In this document: positions 45,508 to 54,457 of the stretch, piece after piece
Position numbering within the stretch: position 1 is the stretch's first letter
Layout: the number at the start of each line of letters is the position of its first letter
From: Paenibacillus lupini
GTDB taxonomy: Bacteria > Bacillota > Bacilli > Paenibacillales > Paenibacillaceae
Length of the DNA stretch: 64,000 nucleotides
Assembly (NCBI RefSeq): GCF_011761355.1
Contig: NZ_JAASRW010000013.1
Span: 1-64,000, forward strand
Direction: 5' to 3'
The notes under the pieces: generated by a model
Seen by the model: only the letters and a program-made list of their open reading frames with translations
Told to the model about the DNA's origin: nothing
The model's database searches: none
Program-made: the position numbers and the translations under genes

Positions 45508-46353
45508 ATGCCTATATCCGAAATATCTCTACCTAGTCCGGCAGCGGAACGTTATATGGATTTAAGCTTGTTGTTTTACGGCAAACAGGATTGCGAACCC
45601 GGCCATTATTGGGGTCCCGGCCTTCGCGACATTTATATTCTTCACTACGTTCACAGCGGCTCGGGGCAATTCCGTTCCGAAGATCACACACATGAGCTAA
45701 GTGCAGGACAAGGCTTTCTTATTGCGCCAGGTACACTTGTCTACTACAAAGCAGATGAAGAAAACCCATGGACCTATTCCTGGATTGGACTCAAAGGCCT
45801 TCATGCCAAATCGCTGCTGCTACGAGCAGGACTGGACAGCTTCAACCCGATCTTTGATGCTGCCGAACATCATGATTTTTTCGAAACGGTGTACGATCAA
45901 TTTGATCAAGCGCTTGATGCGAGAAACGGGGATTTGTACAGCCAAAGTGTTCTGTACCGATACATGGCTGAACTGGTCGCCTGCAGCAAACAACCAGCGT
46001 CACCGCCGCATGTCGCCAATTCCAAAGAAGCTTATATTCATAAAGCAACAGCCTTTATCAAGAACAGCTACAGCCTTTCAATCTCAATCCAAGACATCGC
46101 CAACTTTGTAGGACTGGACCGCACCTATCTGTCTGGCTTATTCAAGGCACAGTATGGGGTGTCACTTCAAGCTTTCCTGCTTCAATTCCGAATGAACCGC
46201 GCTGTTGAGCTGCTGCATCATAAAGAGCTGACCATCGGAGATATTGCTCGTTCTGTCGGTTATACAGATCCATTCCTCTTCTCGAAAATGTTCAAAAAAG
46301 TAATCGGAACTTCGCCCCGAGCCTCCCGTGATCATATCGAGCAAACAAAATAA
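45508..46353 (+). CDS. AraC-family transcriptional regulator
   Basis: 281 aa. N-terminal cupin sensor (IYILHYVHSGSGQFRSEDHTHELSAGQGFLIAPGT, split around residues 40-75) and C-terminal double HTH (SISIQDIANFVGLDRTYLSGLFK; IGDIARSVGYTDPFLFSKMFKK). The combination matches MsmR-type activators of alpha-galactoside operons. It is transcribed divergently from the GH4 gene with 177 bases between them, where both promoters should lie (TATAAT within CTTTATAATAAG near 45460). TGGAGG precedes the ATG. Confidence 0.92.
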   Translation: MPISEISLPSPAAERYMDLSLLFYGKQDCEPGHYWGPGLRDIYILHYVHSGSGQFRSEDHTHELSAGQGFLIAPGTLVYYKADEENPWTYSWIGLKGLHAKSLLLRAGLDSFNPIFDAAEHHDFFETVYDQFDQALDARNGDLYSQSVLYRYMAELVACSKQPASPPHVANSKEAYIHKATAFIKNSYSLSISIQDIANFVGLDRTYLSGLFKAQYGVSLQAFLLQFRMNRAVELLHHKELTIGDIARSVGYTDPFLFSKMFKKVIGTSPRASRDHIEQTK

Positions 46354-46354
46354 A

Positions 46355-46407
46355 AGCTTGGATTCCGCTAAAGATCTAATTTCGATCTCTTAGTGGAAGG
46401 CCAAGCC
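46355..46407. terminator. Bidirectional terminator between AraC gene and spoVT
   Basis: AGCTTGG...CCGCTAA.GATC pairs with GATC..TTAGTGG...CCAAGC. T-rich tails occur on both strands (TTATTTTG on minus, TTCATTATTTC on plus). Confidence 0.75.
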
Positions 46408-46425
46408 TTCATTATTTCAATCTTC

Positions 46426-46965
46426 TTATTGTTCCATTTGCTTCGCCAGGAAACCAGCCGCCGTTTCAACCATTTTAGTCTCCATCTGCGACATTTTGAC
46501 CGCATCATCTTTGCTCAGTAGAACGACCGTGCCGATCGGGTCTCCCCCAGCGACAATTGGTGCTGCAACGTAAGCGGAGTATGTGTCCTGTAAATCTTTT
46601 ACGATCTCGTATGTGCCTGAAGTTCCTTCAATCGTCTTACGGTTATCCATACAGCTCTCTAGAAGGGACCCGATTTGTTTCTCGAGCAATTCCTTCTTCG
46701 AAGCACCTGCAACCGCAATAATGTTATCTCGATCGGTAATGAGCGTCACATGATTGGTGCTTTCAAATAGCGATTCGGCATACTCCTTGGCGAAGTCGCC
46801 AAGCTCACCGATTGGGGAGTATTTCTTCAGTATAACTTCACCGTCGCGGTCAACAAATATTTCGAGCGGATCTCCTTCGCGAATACGTAAAGTACGGCGG
46901 ATCTCCTTCGGAATCACCACACGCCCGAGATCATCGATGCGACGTACAATTCCAGTTGCTTTCAT
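46426..46965 (-). CDS. spoVT: Stage V sporulation protein T
   Basis: 179 aa from ATG 46965, preceded by GTGGGG; a GTG five codons earlier is open but family proteins begin MKATGIVRRIDDLGRVVIP. N-terminal AbrB swapped-hairpin DNA-binding domain (residues 1-50, IPKEIRRTLRIREGDPLEIF), then a GAF-like domain ending AAGFLAKQMEQ. SpoVT tunes SigG-dependent genes in the forespore. Very close to the B. subtilis protein in the first 60 residues. No clear SigG promoter was read upstream. Confidence 0.97.
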   Translation of the reverse strand: MKATGIVRRIDDLGRVVIPKEIRRTLRIREGDPLEIFVDRDGEVILKKYSPIGELGDFAKEYAESLFESTNHVTLITDRDNIIAVAGASKKELLEKQIGSLLESCMDNRKTIEGTSGTYEIVKDLQDTYSAYVAAPIVAGGDPIGTVVLLSKDDAVKMSQMETKMVETAAGFLAKQMEQ

Positions 46966-47354
46966 TTCTTGTTGCCCCACTTTCCTAGAGGATTTTAAGT
47001 CACTGGATACCTATTTGCCTTCATAACAAGCGATTATCCCTATCCAATTGTTCATGAATAAAGCGTTCTCGCGAAAAAAGAATGATACAGCTAGCGGAGC
47101 GCTTGTTCGAGCTGCTGTGTTACTTAGGGTCGAGCTTAGCGCGTTCGATAACGAATTCTTTTGTGAATCTGACCATAGTATTCATCGGCTCCCATTTTCT
47201 TATACACCGCGAGAGCGGCAACTATGCGGCATCCTGCTGAAGCCAGGCGATAGCCGATGTAAATTTGGTTAGACTAGCCGTAAAGCACCATTTAAAGCAT
47301 TCCCTTCTAGCTCAAAAACCTATTCCCAATGAATTAATAATTAACCCCGCTAAT

Positions 47355-47370
47355 TGTTCCACGTGAAAAA
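47355..47370. promoter_or_regulatory. parS-like centromere site
   Basis: TGTTCCACGTGAAAAA differs from the Spo0J/ParB consensus TGTTNCACGTGAAACA at one position (A for C near the end). It is intergenic and in the oriC-proximal part of the chromosome, where parS sites cluster. Confidence 0.6.
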
Positions 47371-47386
47371 ATCACCAAAGTATTAG

Positions 47387-47423
47387 AAAAGCCGCTTGCC
47401 CCTTATAAAATGGAGCAGCGGCT
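47387..47423 (-). terminator. Terminator after Arc-family gene
   Basis: AGCCGCT (47390-47396) pairs with AGCGGCT (47417-47423), with an inner GGGGC/GCTCC-type stem; minus strand continues TTTTC. Confidence 0.75.
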
Positions 47424-47430
47424 GTTACAC

Positions 47431-47610
47431 TCACTCTTCTTGGTCTTTAGCTCGAGGTTTGGGCAGTCTGCCGGCTTTGCCCAGCGCTTCCCGGAGCAGA
47501 AACTCAATATGACCGTTTACACTACGGAATTCATCATTGGCCCATAGCTCGATGGCACGGTGAAGTTCTGGATCGAGCCGGAGCGCGAAAGCTTTCTTTT
47601 CTTTCCCCAT
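47431..47610 (-). CDS. Small Arc-family DNA-binding protein
   Basis: 59-aa protein, read directly: it begins MGKEKKAFALRLDPELHRAI, continues with ELWANDEFRSVNGHIEFLLR and ends REALGKAGRLPKPRAKDQEE. This is a ribbon-helix-helix protein of the Arc/MetJ type, with the beta-strand KKAFALRL and helices around PELHRAIELWA and NGHIEFLLREAL. It lies 11 bases after the SPFH gene stop, with AAGGGA as ribosome-binding site, so the two are an operon. No toxin gene accompanies it. It may autoregulate the pair; DNA target unknown. Confidence 0.85.
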   Translation of the reverse strand: MGKEKKAFALRLDPELHRAIELWANDEFRSVNGHIEFLLREALGKAGRLPKPRAKDQEE

Positions 47611-47621
47611 TGGAATGTCCC

Positions 47622-48494
47622 TTAGGAGTACAGCGAGCCCGTATTAATAACCGGTGTTGCTCCCCGGTCTGATACGATTGCGACCATCAAATTATTGACC
47701 ATCGCAGCACGCCGCTCCTCATCCAGCACGATGCCGTTCTCTGCCAGCTGCTTAAGCGCCGAGTCCACCATGCCAACCGCACCTTCTACAATTCTCTGGC
47801 GAGCCGATACAATCGCCGTTGCCTGCTGGCGCTGCAGCATCGCGCTTGCGATCTCCGGAGCATATGCCAAATGCGTCAAACGTGTCTCAATCACTTCAAC
47901 ACCAGCGGCTGCCAATCGGTTCTGAAGCTCGTGCATCATCTCAGCTGCGACTTCATCTGCATTACCGCGCAGCGATTGAACCGCAGTGTCCGTGAATGTA
48001 TCGTACGGATATTGAGCTGCAATATGCCGTACAGCTGTCTCGCTCTGAATTTCTACAAAGCGCTCGTAGTTATCAACGTCAAAGGATGCTTTTGCCGTCT
48101 CCGTTACTTTGAATACGACAACGGCTCCAATCTCGACCGGATTGCCTTCCGCGTCATTAACCTTCAATGTCTGACTGTTAAAGTTTCTTACTTTAAGCGT
48201 GACCTTCTTCTTGTTTGTGAATGGCACTACGATCCACAGACCGCTGTCACGTACCGTCCCCACATACGTACCGAAGAAGGTAATCACTTTCGCTTCATTC
48301 GGCTGCACAATCGTGAGCGAAGATACTGCAACAACAAATATCACTTCAAGAAGTATTCCTAACACAATGAGAAAAACATTCGGCTCCAGCTGATCGGAAC
48401 CAAACACGATAAGTGCGATTCCTCCAGCAAAGGACACGATGGCTGCAAGTAAAGCGAGAAATCCGTTAATATGCCAAGCTTTATGCTCCTTCAT
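47622..48494 (-). CDS. SPFH/Band 7 domain membrane protein
   Basis: 290 aa. Two N-terminal hydrophobic segments (about 10-32 and 38-60) are followed by the SPFH domain: TIVQPNEAKVITFFGTYVGTVRDSGLWIVVPF, split across 63-95, and SETAVRHIAAQYPYDTF. The alanine-rich VRH/LQNRLAAAGVEVIETRLTHLAYAPEIASAML segment is coiled coil. Related to stomatin/flotillin; these scaffold membrane proteases and microdomains. Co-transcribed with the Arc protein. Role here is unknown. Confidence 0.88.
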   Translation of the reverse strand: MKEHKAWHINGFLALLAAIVSFAGGIALIVFGSDQLEPNVFLIVLGILLEVIFVVAVSSLTIVQPNEAKVITFFGTYVGTVRDSGLWIVVPFTNKKKVTLKVRNFNSQTLKVNDAEGNPVEIGAVVVFKVTETAKASFDVDNYERFVEIQSETAVRHIAAQYPYDTFTDTAVQSLRGNADEVAAEMMHELQNRLAAAGVEVIETRLTHLAYAPEIASAMLQRQQATAIVSARQRIVEGAVGMVDSALKQLAENGIVLDEERRAAMVNNLMVAIVSDRGATPVINTGSLYS

Positions 48495-48587
48495 ACAAAC
48501 ACCCCTTATATTGTTTTAATACTAATATGATATCACTTTTTACAAATATAAGAAACCCTAACACCTTTGTTTCCAAGAAGATGCAAC

Positions 48588-48630
48588 AAAAAAAGCTGAT
48601 CTCATCATTAGACATGATAAGATCAGCTTT
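48588..48630 (-). terminator. Terminator after prsA
   Basis: AAAGCTGATCTCATCAT and ATGATAAGATCAGCTTT arms (48592-48630 overall), one mismatch; minus strand continues TTTTTTTG. Confidence 0.9.
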
Positions 48631-48643
48631 CTCTAACAAAATC

Positions 48644-49744
48644 TTATTTATTTGCTGCAGGGGATTCGGATGTCGCTGGGGATTCCGAAGTTGCTGGCGA
48701 TGCAGATGCATCAGTCGAAGCACCTGGAGACTCAGCTGCTTCCGGCAACGTAATTTTCACATCTTGTTTCGGCATTTCATCCGTCATGAATGTGTTCATG
48801 TGGTTGTACGCAACCACACTTTGTACTTCACTCTTCTGATCAGCTGTCAGCTTATCGTATGCCGCTTGGTCACGTTTCTCAACCAGGACAACATGGTAGC
48901 CGTATTCCGTCTCAACCGGATCACCGATTTTGCCAATCTCTTGTGTAAGAGCAGCTTTTTTAAAGCCTTCTACCCAGTCGCTTGCTTTCGCATCAGCATA
49001 CTGGCCGCCGCTGTCTTTCGAACCCGTATCATCGGAGTATTCTTTAGCCAGGGCTGTCCAGTCGCCGCCAGCATCCAGCTTCGCTTTTACTTCTTTAGCA
49101 CGGGCAAGAGCTTCCTCTTTCGTGCGAAGCGTCTTCGTGGAATCAGCAGGGTCTGTAGTAGCTACGAGAATATGACGAACTGTTACAGGGTTGTAGTTAC
49201 CAACGTTTTTCTCGTATTCTGCTTTTATCTCATCGTCAGTCACTTGCGAATTCATATGTTCAACCACAACCAGCATCAGGTTGAGGTAAGTTTTAACGTC
49301 TGCATTCGATACTTTTTTATCATCAAGCGTTTTTTTCACATCAGCATTAGTCTTCAGTGTGTCTTCAAAGCTCTTCATCTGCTCGTCCGTTTCGTCGCCA
49401 GCTTTTTTCAGCGTTGCTTCGGAAGCTTGTGCAGAGAGAATTTTGTAAGAAACGTACTGCTGAAGCAATTGCTCCTTGAATTGCGGGATTGCAATCACTT
49501 GCTCATAACCCGGTTGCATGATGTTGAAGATATCCAAATATTTGTTGAACTCCGGTTCTGTGACGGTACCGTCTTTGTAAGTCGCAACGACTGTACCCTC
49601 GCCTGCTCCTGCGAATGTCAGGCCTGAAGAACCTTCATTATCTTTCTTGCCACCGCAAGCCGCCAAAACCGTCATGACGAGCACTGCCGCGATAACGAGC
49701 AGTGCGCTTCTGCGCCATGTCGATTTGCGTGTTGTGTGCAACAT
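48644..49744 (-). CDS. prsA: PrsA-like lipoprotein foldase (parvulin)
   Basis: 366 aa. Lipoprotein signal with lipobox LAAC (Cys near residue 30). A SurA-like chaperone region precedes the parvulin domain (about 190-285): VRHILVATTDPADSTKTLR, WTALAKEYSDDTGSKDSGG, and EYGYHVVLVE. The C-terminal tail is a low-complexity Ser/Ala/Thr repeat (ASPATSESPATSESPA). It acts outside the membrane to fold secreted proteins. Located between mfd and the SPFH gene, as the prsA-like gene between mfd and spoVT in relatives. Confidence 0.93.
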   Translation of the reverse strand: MLHTTRKSTWRRSALLVIAAVLVMTVLAACGGKKDNEGSSGLTFAGAGEGTVVATYKDGTVTEPEFNKYLDIFNIMQPGYEQVIAIPQFKEQLLQQYVSYKILSAQASEATLKKAGDETDEQMKSFEDTLKTNADVKKTLDDKKVSNADVKTYLNLMLVVVEHMNSQVTDDEIKAEYEKNVGNYNPVTVRHILVATTDPADSTKTLRTKEEALARAKEVKAKLDAGGDWTALAKEYSDDTGSKDSGGQYADAKASDWVEGFKKAALTQEIGKIGDPVETEYGYHVVLVEKRDQAAYDKLTADQKSEVQSVVAYNHMNTFMTDEMPKQDVKITLPEAAESPGASTDASASPATSESPATSESPAANK

Positions 49745-49815
49745 GTTGAATCCCCTTTCAAATTGAGAAGTTTATTGTATTGTAACAGAAACCGACAAGC
49801 GATTGCCATATAATA

Positions 49816-52800
49816 TCAAGTCTTCGCGTCCTGCAGTGCTTCTTCGACTTTTCTCGCATTTTTGAACTGCTTCAAGAATTGCTCCAAAAGTTGAACCTTC
49901 TGATCCATTTCAAGCCCCTTGCCGCGAAGCAAAAGCGAAGGCTGCTCATCTTGCAGCGCGCCTTGGCGGAACCGATTCTCGTACGATACACAGAGCTGGT
50001 CAACGATTTTACGATCAATGCGCTTCTTCTCACGTTCTCCGAAGCGAACGATCAGATCATCACCCTTCTGGCTGATCTGCTCAATCCCGTATTGCGCACC
50101 ATAGACCTTAAGCCTTGCAACGGACAATAAATTATCAACTGCCTGCGGAAGATTGCCGAACCGATCGATCAATTCCTCAGCTAGATCCTCAGACTCCTCA
50201 ATGGATTGAACAGTCGCAACCTTCTTGTAGATCTCGATCTTCTGAATACTGTCATAGATGTAATCCGAAGGCAGGTAAGCATCAATACTTACATCAATGT
50301 GCGTGGTAATAGGACGCTCTTCCTTCACCTCTACGCCATCCATCTCCGCTTTACGCTTCGCAATCTCATCAGCAAGCATCTGTGAATACAGATCAAAGCC
50401 GACTGAAGCAATGAAACCATGCTGCTCTGCTCCAAGCAAATTACCCGCTCCGCGAATCGCAAGGTCACGCATAGCGATCTTGAAGCCAGAGCCAAGCTCC
50501 GTAAATTCCTTAATCGATTGCAGACGCTTCTCTGCCACCTCAGTGAGAACCTTGTCCCTTTGATAGGTGAAGTAGGCGTAAGCGATCCTATTCGAGCGGC
50601 CAACCCTCCCTCTCAGCTGGTACAGCTGGGAAAGGCCCATTTTATCCGCATCATGCACGATAAGTGTATTTACGTTAGGAATATCGACCCCGGTCTCAAT
50701 AATGCTCGTGCTCACGAGCACATCAGATTCACCATCAAGGAAATCAAGAATCGTCTTCTCAAGCTCTGTTTCAGACATTTGACCGTGGCCAACAGCTACT
50801 TTCGCATCTGGTACAAGTGCATTAATCTGCTCAGCCATTTGATAGATACCCTGCACGCGGTTATACAAGTAATAGACTTGCCCACCACGCGCCAGCTCCC
50901 GTTCGATCGCTTCACGCACCAAAGAAGTGCTGTATTCCACAACGTACGTCTGCACAGGGAAGCGGTTCTCCGGCGGCGTCTCGATAACCGACAAATCGCG
51001 TACACCCAGCATCGACATATGAAGTGTCCGCGGAATAGGAGTAGCAGTAAGGGTCAATACGTCAACGTTTGTCTTCAGCTTTTTGAGCTTTTCTTTATGA
51101 GACACGCCAAACCGCTGCTCTTCATCGACGATAAGCAGTCCTAAATCTTTGAAAATAATATCCTGCGACAAGAGGCGATGCGTCCCGATTACAACATCAA
51201 CGGTACCTGCCTTGAGCCCCTTCATCGTATCTGTCTGCTCCTTGCGGGAACGGAAACGGCTTAGAACCTGAATATTAAATGGATAGCCTGAGAAGCGCTC
51301 ACGGAACGTTTCGTAATGCTGCTGAGCAAGAATCGTCGTTGGCACAAGGATCGCTACCTGCTTGCCCTCAATCGCAGCCTTAAATGCAGCGCGGACCGCA
51401 ACCTCCGTTTTACCGTAGCCAACATCGCCGCACAGAAGCCGGTCCATGGGCTGTGCCTTCTGCATATCCTTCTTGATCTCTTCAATCGCCCGGAGTTGGT
51501 CCCTCGTCTCATCGTAAGGGAACATCTCCTCAAACTCATTCTGATAGGCTGTATCTTGACCAAAAGCAAACCCAGCTGCCGTCTGGCGCTGCGCATACAG
51601 CTTAATCAGATCGTCGGCAATATCCTGTACAGATGCACGGACTTTATTTTTCGCCCGTACCCATTCACTGCCGCCTAGTTTATTAACCTTCGGCTCCTTC
51701 TCTTCGGAACCAACATACTTCTGGATCATGTCGACCTGCTCGACAGGTACAGACAGCTTATCGCCGCCTGCATACAAGATGTGAAGGTAATCCTTATGGA
51801 TACCCGCGATCTCAAGCGTGCCGATGCCGACATATTTGCCGATACCATGGTTCTGGTGAACGACATAATCGCCAACTTTCAGTTCGGTATAGCTCTTGAT
51901 CCGCTCGGCATTGTCGATTTTCTTATCCACACGACGCGCCTTACGCTGCTTCTGAGAGAACATCTCACCTTCCGTAATAATAACAAGATGGGAAGATGGC
52001 AGCTCAAAGCCAGACTGCAGGTTGCCCTCAATCAAAATCGGAGGTTCAATATGATAATCCTGCAGCACGCGGCGAATCCGGTCGATCCGCTCCGTGTTGC
52101 CGCCCAGCATCATAACTTTCGCGCCCGTCTTCTTCCAGCGTTCCATCTCCGCTTTGAGCACGTTCATTTGCCCATGGAAATTTTGCATCGCACGGCTGGT
52201 CATATTTAAAATATTTTGCGGCTGTGAATGCGGGATTTGACGCAGAAAGAGCGACAGGAATAACGTCTGGAATTTACGGTGATGGAGAATTTCATCCGCA
52301 TCCCGTGCCAGCGTGAAGCTTGGCAGCGATTTGCCGTTTGAGAGCAGATGCGTCGACCATTCGACTTCATCCCGCTCCAATTGACGTGCAGTCTCAATAA
52401 GACGAGTCGGCTCGTCGAGAATAAGGAGAGTATCCTCCGGCATGTAGTCCAGAATCGTTTGTCTCTCTGGGTATAACAAAGATATATATTTATAGATTTC
52501 AGGGAAATACACATGCTCCCGCAGCTTCTCAATCTCGCCGCCGATTTCTTGACGCAGACGCTCCTTGGCCGAACGGTCCGTCATCTTCTCCAGCTGCTGA
52601 GCAAGCAGTGACGCCGCATGCTCCGCAGCCGCGTTAAAGCGGCTCTTATCCGCCACGATCTCCTGGCAAGGCGTTACAGTGAACGTCTGCAGGTTATCAA
52701 GCGAGCGTTGATCAGAAGGTTCAAAGGTACGGATAGAATCCACTTCGTCGCCAAACCACTCGATCCGGTAAGCAAGCTCAGCCGTCAGCGGGTAAAAGTC

Positions 52801-53343
52801 GACAATCCCGCCTCGAACACTCATCTCACCCTTCGACTCAACGCGGTCCGCACGCAAATAACCAAGACCCGTCATCTGGCGCAGGAACGTGTCCAGCTCC
52901 AGCGTATCGCCTACCTTGACGTTTATCTTAGCGTCGGACATAACTCCCTTAATCGGCTGATAGCGCCGAATACCGGAAAATGGAACGACAATAATCCCGC
53001 GGAAGCCTTCGGACAGCTTAATCAGCACATCCATTCGCTGCGCCAGCGTCTCAGGACTCGAGATCGCTGCTTCGGCAGCTACCAGCTCATTCGCGGGATA
53101 TAATAATACATCATCAGCCGAGAAGCATTCCTGCAAATCCTCGGCAATCTTTTGTGCAGCATACATATTATGCGTGACGACAAGCAGCGGGCGATCTAAG
53201 TCTTCCCTCACCGCTGCTACGAGTACTTGCCTGGAAGAACCAGCAAGACCCGATATCATTTGCTCGCGCATTCCTTTACGGACACCGGTAATAATCGACT
53301 GTACGTCCGGATCCACAGCAAAAGCCTGTACTAACGCTTTCAA
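49816..53343 (-). CDS. mfd: Transcription-repair coupling factor
   Basis: 1175 aa from TTG 53343 (GGGGTG nine bases upstream), which matches the family N-terminus; upstream TTG at 53376 lacks a site. UvrB-like N-terminal modules (RGGIVDFYPLTAELAYRIEWFGDEVDSIR split near 190-215), RNA polymerase interaction domain (ERIKSYTELKVGDYVVHQNHGIGKYVG), and a RecG-like translocase with Walker A GDVGYGKTEVA and DEEQRFG. Mfd pushes stalled RNA polymerase off DNA and recruits UvrA. Lies after fin, as in B. subtilis. Confidence 0.97.
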   Translation of the reverse strand: MKALVQAFAVDPDVQSIITGVRKGMREQMISGLAGSSRQVLVAAVREDLDRPLLVVTHNMYAAQKIAEDLQECFSADDVLLYPANELVAAEAAISSPETLAQRMDVLIKLSEGFRGIIVVPFSGIRRYQPIKGVMSDAKINVKVGDTLELDTFLRQMTGLGYLRADRVESKGEMSVRGGIVDFYPLTAELAYRIEWFGDEVDSIRTFEPSDQRSLDNLQTFTVTPCQEIVADKSRFNAAAEHAASLLAQQLEKMTDRSAKERLRQEIGGEIEKLREHVYFPEIYKYISLLYPERQTILDYMPEDTLLILDEPTRLIETARQLERDEVEWSTHLLSNGKSLPSFTLARDADEILHHRKFQTLFLSLFLRQIPHSQPQNILNMTSRAMQNFHGQMNVLKAEMERWKKTGAKVMMLGGNTERIDRIRRVLQDYHIEPPILIEGNLQSGFELPSSHLVIITEGEMFSQKQRKARRVDKKIDNAERIKSYTELKVGDYVVHQNHGIGKYVGIGTLEIAGIHKDYLHILYAGGDKLSVPVEQVDMIQKYVGSEEKEPKVNKLGGSEWVRAKNKVRASVQDIADDLIKLYAQRQTAAGFAFGQDTAYQNEFEEMFPYDETRDQLRAIEEIKKDMQKAQPMDRLLCGDVGYGKTEVAVRAAFKAAIEGKQVAILVPTTILAQQHYETFRERFSGYPFNIQVLSRFRSRKEQTDTMKGLKAGTVDVVIGTHRLLSQDIIFKDLGLLIVDEEQRFGVSHKEKLKKLKTNVDVLTLTATPIPRTLHMSMLGVRDLSVIETPPENRFPVQTYVVEYSTSLVREAIERELARGGQVYYLYNRVQGIYQMAEQINALVPDAKVAVGHGQMSETELEKTILDFLDGESDVLVSTSIIETGVDIPNVNTLIVHDADKMGLSQLYQLRGRVGRSNRIAYAYFTYQRDKVLTEVAEKRLQSIKEFTELGSGFKIAMRDLAIRGAGNLLGAEQHGFIASVGFDLYSQMLADEIAKRKAEMDGVEVKEERPITTHIDVSIDAYLPSDYIYDSIQKIEIYKKVATVQSIEESEDLAEELIDRFGNLPQAVDNLLSVARLKVYGAQYGIEQISQKGDDLIVRFGEREKKRIDRKIVDQLCVSYENRFRQGALQDEQPSLLLRGKGLEMDQKVQLLEQFLKQFKNARKVEEALQDAKT

Positions 53344-53407
53344 TCGTTTAGGCACCCCGTTTCTATACACAAGCAAAACAATAGAAGCTTTACAAGTAGA
53401 ATCATCG

Positions 53408-53436
53408 AAAAGAAGCCTCAGCCAGACGCTAAGGCT
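53408..53436 (-). terminator. Terminator between fin and mfd
   Basis: AGCCTCAGC (53414-53422) pairs with GCTAAGGCT (53428-53436) with one wobble; minus strand continues TCTTTTC. Confidence 0.65.
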
Positions 53437-53461
53437 CTAAAGCACTATGCGATTATTCCGA

Positions 53462-53692
53462 TTATTGCAGCGGATTAACGACAAGGAGCAGCTCCGGATT
53501 CGCCTCAAGCGCCTCACGGCAATAATCACATACGACTTTGACTGTTACGTCGCCGTTCAAGTTATACGCTATTATATCGCTGCGCTCTTCGGGGGTCAAG
53601 AAATGGAAACCCAGCTTGGCTTCCGAAATATCCTTCTCATCGATAGTCCCCATTGGTGTCCGGCAGTGCCGGCAAATATAGTTTACAGCCAT
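53462..53692 (-). CDS. fin: Anti-sigma-F factor Fin (YabK)
   Basis: 76 aa. Two zinc-binding CxxC pairs, CRHC near residue 8 and CDYC near residue 56, as in the Fin family. The order pth-fin-mfd is that of B. subtilis, where Fin is made in the forespore under SigF and SigG and blocks SigF from core RNA polymerase to help the switch to SigG. AGGAGG lies seven bases before ATG. A CATACTG sequence about 50 bases upstream could be a forespore -10 but no convincing -35 was seen. Confidence 0.92.
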   Translation of the reverse strand: MAVNYICRHCRTPMGTIDEKDISEAKLGFHFLTPEERSDIIAYNLNGDVTVKVVCDYCREALEANPELLLVVNPLQ

Positions 53693-53756
53693 ATGTATGC
53701 CTCCTGAAGAATGGTTATACCCTTCAGTATGCCCGATTTATGCGAGCTTAGGCGGT

Positions 53757-54317
53757 CTACTTGTTAAACTTGGCCATTGTATTCTCGAAATTTGCCTTTA
53801 AAGAATATTCGACTGCATCACAAGCCTGTTCAATCATGCTTTTAAGAGCTTCCTGCTCGCTCTTCGGGAAATTATCCAGTACATAGTCGGCAATATTCCG
53901 GCCCGGCAGAGGCCTTGAAATACCCATCCTTACCCGGTTGAACTGCTGTGTGCCCAAATGCTGAATAAGTGACTTGATCCCGTTATGGCCGCCAGCACTA
54001 CCCTGGTAACGTAAACGAATCTTGCCGATCTCGGTGTCCATATCATCATATACAATAAGTCCATCTTCTCGATCAGCCTTGTAATAATCAAGGAAGCCCC
54101 GTACCGATTCACCAGACAGGTTCATATACGTCATCGGTTTAATGAGGGCAACCTTTACGCCCTGCACGTGACCTTCACCGATCAGTGCCTTGCACTTGCT
54201 CTGCGTCACTTGAATATTCCAGCGCCGCGCCAGCTCATCAATCACCATAAACCCTACATTATGCCGCGTCCCCTGATAGGTTGTCCCGGGATTCCCCAGT
54301 CCTACAATCCACTTCAT
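53757..54317 (-). CDS. pth: Peptidyl-tRNA hydrolase
   Basis: 186 aa. IVGLGNPGTTYQGTRHNVGF contains the catalytic His near residue 20; Asn and Asp partners are in MTYMNLSGESVR and VYDDMDTEIGKIRLRYQGS (split). It recycles peptidyl-tRNA released by drop-off and is essential; the Bacillus gene is also called spoVC. It follows rplY after a terminator and precedes fin. Confidence 0.97.
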   Translation of the reverse strand: MKWIVGLGNPGTTYQGTRHNVGFMVIDELARRWNIQVTQSKCKALIGEGHVQGVKVALIKPMTYMNLSGESVRGFLDYYKADREDGLIVYDDMDTEIGKIRLRYQGSAGGHNGIKSLIQHLGTQQFNRVRMGISRPLPGRNIADYVLDNFPKSEQEALKSMIEQACDAVEYSLKANFENTMAKFNK

Positions 54318-54401
54318 GCTATCCTGCTCTCCAATCTCATCTGCTTATATTTCTTTTTATTCTACATGATGGGTATGATTCCCTGCTCTGCAATAAAGCA
54401 A

Positions 54402-54444
54402 TAAAGGAAGAAACGGTATCAGCCCCTCTCAGGACGATACCGTT
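54402..54444 (-). terminator. Terminator after rplY
   Basis: AACGGTATC (54412-54420) pairs with GATACCGTT (54436-54444); minus strand continues TCTTCCTTTATT. Confidence 0.8.
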
Positions 54445-54457
54445 CGTTTATGCCTCA

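Larger units (their letters stand above)
46966..47430. other. Intergenic region upstream of spoVT
   Basis: 465 bp. Contains a parS-like site (47355-47370) and the Arc gene terminator (47387-47423). A minus-strand reading around 47150-47260 gives about 45 residues without stop (YRLASAGCRIVAALAVYKKMG) but no start, site or family match; I consider it non-coding or a remnant. Nothing else is recognised. Confidence 0.6.

Noticed and set aside
47048..47272. 74-codon open frame on plus upstream of spoVT, and a minus-strand stop-free stretch there
   Set aside because: No ribosome-binding site, no start for the minus reading and no family resemblance.
48527..49627. 366-codon open frame on plus opposite prsA
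   Set aside because: Antisense to prsA, Cys/Phe/Arg-rich composition typical of shadow frames.
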